Assembly (NCBI RefSeq): GCF_032477075.1
Contig: NZ_JAWDXO010000077.1
Location: 1-6,387, forward strand
Direction: 5' to 3'
Origin: Fusobacterium sp.
Lineage (GTDB): Bacteria; Fusobacteriota; Fusobacteriia; Fusobacteriales; Fusobacteriaceae
Length of the DNA: 6,387 nt
The notes beneath the pieces are model-generated. The model saw nothing but the letters and a program-made list of their open reading frames with translations, was not told where the DNA came from and did no database searches. This document shows, piece after piece, positions 4,131 to 6,387 of this stretch; position 1 is the stretch's first letter, and the number at the start of each line of letters is the position of its first letter. A program made the position numbers and the translations under genes.

Positions 4131-5312
4131 ATGGAAAAAAAATTAAATATCAGTTTAGCATTAAAAAAAGATGGAAGGATCAGCCAAGCAAGAATATCTT
4201 TATCTTCTGATGTTATTGAGCATTTAAAAATAACTGAAAATGAAAGGAAAATAAAGATAATTTATGAAAAAGAAAAGATACAAATACAGAAGATCGAAAC
4301 AAAAAGTGAGTTTGAAGAAATAATTGTAAAAGAAGAAAATAAATTAAAGAAATTTCAAACCTCTAAAAATTTAGCACTTGAAGGAAGTGGAGATAAAGGA
4401 ACTGGAAAAACATATTATAATTGGAAATTATTTATTCCACTTCCAATTATAAATGATTGGAAAATAACAAAAGAAAATAGAGAAGTAATTTTATCTAAAG
4501 AAATTGACAACAAAATCATAATTAAACAATATGATACTAGGGAGAAAGATATGGAAAAAAAAGAAAATCAAATTTCATTAGACACAAAAAATAAAGTAGA
4601 AATAAAAAATGGAATAATTTTTGATGTTAAAAATAATAAAGGGGGAGTAGGAAAAACTGAAATTGCTAAAGAATTAGGACATGGTTTTTCTTTATTAGGG
4701 AATAAAGTATTAATAATTTCTACAGACGCCCAAAATAATATTATAGATGATTTATATCCAGAAGAATTTATTGTAAAAAAGGGATTAAAGGAAGATGTAT
4801 TTTATGGAACTGGAGAAATGTTAAGATTAAGAGAAAATCTTTACTATATGCCTTTAAAAGAATATAAATTTTCAGATAAATTCTTGAAAGCTATTCCAGA
4901 ATATTTAGATAAAAAAAGAAAAGAATTTGATGTGATAATTATAGATTCTCCACCTTTATTAGAAGTGGATAAAGTTTTTGTAGAATGTGCAGATAAAATC
5001 ATAATACCTACTTTTTGTGACAGAAAAACAATAAAAGGAGTTTTGAATTTAATTAATTCAGATAAAACTGTTTTGGAAAAAATTAATGCAATAGTAATAA
5101 ACAGATATGAAGACACAAAAGTTCAAAAAGAATGGAAAAATGCGTTGTTAGAAGCTTTGAATGGAACTAAAATATTGTGTAGTACAATTCCTAAATTATC
5201 ATTTATAGAACAGATGATTAATAATCAAAAGACAATATGGGAATATTCAAACCAACAAGCTTTAGAAATACAAAAAACATATACAGAATTATTATTTAAT
5301 TTGATGAAATAA
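4131..5312 (+). CDS. parA: ParA-family partition ATPase with extra AbrB-like N-terminal region
   Basis: A 393-residue deviant Walker-A ATPase for plasmid segregation. The ATPase part is clear: KNNKGGVGKTEIAKEL with signature Lys170 and KGGVGKT (170-176), IISTDAQNN with Asp199 (switch region), and FDVIIIDSPP (266-275) as Walker B with Asp272. ParA proteins cycle between ATP-bound nucleoid binding and release by ParB. The first 140 residues are not part of the ordinary fold. DGRISQARISLSSDVIEHLK to about residue 56, and WKLFIPLPIINDWKITKENR to about residue 135, each look like a SpoVT/AbrB-type beta DNA-binding module, by inference from pattern. GDKGTGKT (87-94) imitates a second Walker A but lacks ATPase context. 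The start has AAGGA at 4121-4125 with 5-base spacing. An internal ATG at codon 141 has its own GGAG site and would give a 253-residue protein of ordinary ParA length. The next gene follows by 12 bases. Confidence 0.9.
   Translation: MEKKLNISLALKKDGRISQARISLSSDVIEHLKITENERKIKIIYEKEKIQIQKIETKSEFEEIIVKEENKLKKFQTSKNLALEGSGDKGTGKTYYNWKLFIPLPIINDWKITKENREVILSKEIDNKIIIKQYDTREKDMEKKENQISLDTKNKVEIKNGIIFDVKNNKGGVGKTEIAKELGHGFSLLGNKVLIISTDAQNNIIDDLYPEEFIVKKGLKEDVFYGTGEMLRLRENLYYMPLKEYKFSDKFLKAIPEYLDKKRKEFDVIIIDSPPLLEVDKVFVECADKIIIPTFCDRKTIKGVLNLINSDKTVLEKINAIVINRYEDTKVQKEWKNALLEALNGTKILCSTIPKLSFIEQMINNQKTIWEYSNQQALEIQKTYTELLFNLMK
4541..4553 (+). promoter_or_regulatory. Internal Shine-Dalgarno and ATG within parA
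   Basis: AGGGAG (4539-4544) stands 6 bases before an in-frame ATG at 4551-4553. Starting here yields MEKKENQISL..., 253 residues, the usual size of a single-domain ParA. The full-length start reads MEKKLNISL, so both starts open with similar words. A second, short ParA product is therefore plausible. Confidence 0.5.
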
Positions 5313-5324
5313 AAGGAGAAAATA

Positions 5325-6080
5325 ATGGCAAAAATAAATCCAGCAGAAATGTTAAAAGAACAAATGGCAACTTTAGCAGAGAAAGAAAAAGAAAAAGAGG
5401 AAGAAAAATTAAAAGAACATGAAGCTAAAATTTTAGCAAATATTCCAATTATAGAAAATAAAAAAGAAATAAATATTGTTAAAGAAGATGTTCCATATTT
5501 AGAAATCATAGATGAAATAGCAGAAGATGAAGAAACACAAAATTATTTAAAAGATAATTCTTTAAAACTTTTAAATATAACAGCCAATGCAAGTATAGAA
5601 TTAGGAAAAATATATGAAGAGGTAGCAGAATTTTTATCAAAAAAAGGAAATTCAGAAGGAATTTATGTTAAATGGCTGGAAGCTAATGGAATTAATAAAA
5701 TGACAGCTTTACGTCATAGGAAAAAATATAGATTATATGTGGAAGTAAAAGAAGAATATAGAAAAACAGTTATTCTTTTACCAACAAGAGCAATTGAAAA
5801 CATTTTTAAAGATGAAGAAGAAAAGAAAATTGTGATAGAATATATAAATAAAGGTAGTTCTGTTGAAGAGATTAAAAATTTGTTAGAAGGAAAGCAAATA
5901 GAAAATGCGGAAAATAAAAAAATAAATTTTGAAATTGATGATGTAGGAAATATGACAGAAAAGGCTCAAGTAATTTTTACAGAATTCAATCAAAGGATAG
6001 AAAGATTACCAGATGATAAGAAGAAAAAAGTAAATGATTTATTAATAAGAATAGAAAAAATTTTAATGACTGAAGAATAA
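5325..6080 (+). CDS. DNA-binding partition partner in ParB position (DUF3102-like HTH region)
   Basis: A 251-residue protein directly after parA, with AAGGAG 6 bases before the ATG. It is not a canonical ParB: I see no GERRxRA-type nuclease motif. Residues 10-37 are a highly charged coiled coil. Residues 91-138, IELGKIYEEVAEFLSKKGNS then GIYVKWLEANGINKMTALRH and RKKYRLY, have the pattern of DUF3102-like helix-turn-helix regions (GxIxxEvkexL...gxfxkWle...giskrTAxrxmk). The C-terminal 40 residues are likely amphipathic helices that could dimerise. Position, spacing and the flanking palindromes make it the probable centromere-binding adaptor for this ParA, with the N-terminal tail as a candidate ParA-stimulating element. 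That role is inferred from context; the HTH assignment is moderately supported. Confidence 0.75.
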   Translation: MAKINPAEMLKEQMATLAEKEKEKEEEKLKEHEAKILANIPIIENKKEINIVKEDVPYLEIIDEIAEDEETQNYLKDNSLKLLNITANASIELGKIYEEVAEFLSKKGNSEGIYVKWLEANGINKMTALRHRKKYRLYVEVKEEYRKTVILLPTRAIENIFKDEEEKKIVIEYINKGSSVEEIKNLLEGKQIENAENKKINFEIDDVGNMTEKAQVIFTEFNQRIERLPDDKKKKVNDLLIRIEKILMTEE

Positions 6081-6109
6081 AACTAAGTAACACATGTGTT
6101 ACTTAGTTT
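6080..6109. repeat. Perfect palindrome, copy 3 of 3 (candidate parS/operator)
   Basis: A 30-bp palindrome identical to copy 1, beginning at the last base of the preceding stop codon. It separates the partition genes from the antitoxin gene and lies 11 bases before the antitoxin ribosome site (GGAG, 6121-6124), where a bound protein could also influence the toxin-antitoxin genes. Confidence 0.9.
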
Positions 6110-6129
6110 ATAATAAAAAAGGAGCAGCC

Positions 6130-6312
6130 ATGACAGAAATAGAAAAAAGAAGAAAAGAAGTAGAAAAAGCTAAAATTTTATCAAGAGTAGACGGAACAGG
6201 AGAACTAAACACAGAAACAGCTCAATGGTTTGAAGATTATGCTGAAGGAAAAATATCGTATGAAGAACTAGGAGAAAGAATAAAAAAGCAACTTCTTAAT
6301 TTAGCAAAATGA
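6130..6312 (+). CDS. vbhA: VbhA-like antitoxin of a Fic toxin
   Basis: A 60-residue protein opening MTEIEKRRKEVEKAKILSRV and ending in FEDYAEGKISYEELGERIKK. This matches the small VbhA antitoxin family in length, in the charged first helix, and in the E-G-x-I-S-x-E-E-L element near the end. VbhA binds its cognate Fic AMP-transferase and blocks ATP placement through an (S/T)xxxE(G/N) inhibitory helix. Here the matching place reads LSRVDG (17-22): Asp21 replaces the Glu and Leu17 stands where Ser/Thr is usual, so the motif is degenerate. ATG 6130 is chosen because AAGGAG lies 5 bases before it; the longer in-frame ATG at 6094 lies inside the palindrome. A Fic-like gene follows 22 bases after the stop, the normal antitoxin-toxin order. 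Confidence 0.82.
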   Translation: MTEIEKRRKEVEKAKILSRVDGTGELNTETAQWFEDYAEGKISYEELGERIKKQLLNLAK

Positions 6313-6334
6313 ATAATAAAAAAGGGGAATATTC

Positions 6335-6387
6335 ATGAAATATTTTGATCCATATTTAAATGAAAATGGAGTTCTTAAAAATAAATT
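6335..6387 (+). CDS. fic: Fic-family toxin, N-terminal start (runs off right edge)
   Basis: Only 17 codons are visible: MKYFDPYLNENGVLKNK. The Y-x-x-P...GVLKNKLGI opening is typical of Fic/VbhT-type AMP-transferases, and the next partial codon (TT) is compatible with Leu. AAAAGGGGAA (6320-6329) gives a ribosome site. The catalytic HxFx(D/E)GNGRxxR motif would lie well beyond the edge. The assignment rests on this short stretch plus the VbhA-like gene directly before it. Confidence 0.72.
   Translation, partial: MKYFDPYLNENGVLKNK

Noticed and set aside
4389..4415. GDKGTGKT in the ParA N-terminal region as a second ATPase site
   Set aside because: It fits GxxxxGKT by letter, but the surroundings lack the preceding hydrophobic strand and any Walker B; probably a loop between the two beta modules.
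4844..5116. Minus-strand 90-codon frame inside parA
   Set aside because: Lies wholly opposite the conserved ParA ATPase domain; a complement artefact.
5225..5509. Minus-strand 94-codon Ser/Phe-rich frame
   Set aside because: Opposes the end of parA and the start of the next gene, with its apparent hydrophobicity arising from antisense Lys/Glu codons.
6109..6114. TATAAT before the antitoxin gene as its own promoter
   Set aside because: No -35 at proper distance, and the transcript would start at or inside the ribosome site.
6094..6129. Longer antitoxin start MCYLVYNKKGAA
   Set aside because: The ATG is inside the palindrome and has no ribosome site, whereas ATG 6130 has AAGGAG at 5-base spacing.

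Overview
This window looks like the backbone of a mobilizable, very AT-rich plasmid (or plasmid-like element), most likely from a Fusobacterium or a close relative. The reasons are the extreme A+T content, strong AGGAGG ribosome binding sites, consensus sigma-70 promoters, and a broken HU gene whose C-terminus (KKVVKFKPGKALAEKVNK) resembles fusobacterial HU as I remember it. No taxon-specific marker is present, so the genus is an inference.

Left part, minus strand (1-1770). The N-terminal 93 codons of a MobA/MobL (MOBQ) relaxase run off the left edge from a GTG start at 279. Behind that start lies a compact, relatively GC-rich block of hairpins (346-460) with a good candidate origin of transfer: a 7-bp inverted repeat, then GGATACGTGCG, resembling MOBQ nick regions. 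A consensus-like promoter at 478-506 would drive mob through this block. An AT-rich stretch without convincing genes (507-1120) carries an imperfect 92-bp direct repeat. Next come a small gene (1167-1439) with a possible Cas2/SinR-like fold and its own promoter and terminator, and an HU pseudogene (1586-1700) that has lost its middle but keeps promoter, Shine-Dalgarno and terminator.

Centre (1921-3723). The vegetative origin has six 18-bp iterons at an exact 22-bp pitch, one or more outlying iterons, a DnaA-box-like site and AT-rich DNA. It sits directly upstream of a Rep_3-type initiator gene (2380-3327). The rep promoter is overlapped by inverted half-iterons, as expected for autoregulation. 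A small charged protein overlaps or abuts the end of rep, and a strong terminator closes the unit.

Right part, plus strand (3784-6387). A stability region begins with a perfect-consensus promoter and a long leader hairpin. It encodes a 40-residue protein, an unusual ParA ATPase and a DNA-binding protein in the ParB position. Three copies of the same 28-30 bp perfect palindrome punctuate it: before the promoter, between the 40-residue gene and parA, and after the last partition gene. They are good candidates for the centromere and/or operators. The ParA carries about 140 extra N-terminal residues that look like two AbrB-like modules, and an internal ATG with its own Shine-Dalgarno could produce a standard-length ParA of 253 residues. 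After the third palindrome comes a VbhA-like antitoxin followed by the first 17 codons of a Fic-family toxin, cut by the right edge.

Together the genes give mobilization, iteron-controlled replication, partition and an addiction module. The part that looks least like described systems is the partition cassette: AbrB-like/ParA fusion, non-canonical ParB partner and three identical perfect palindromes.
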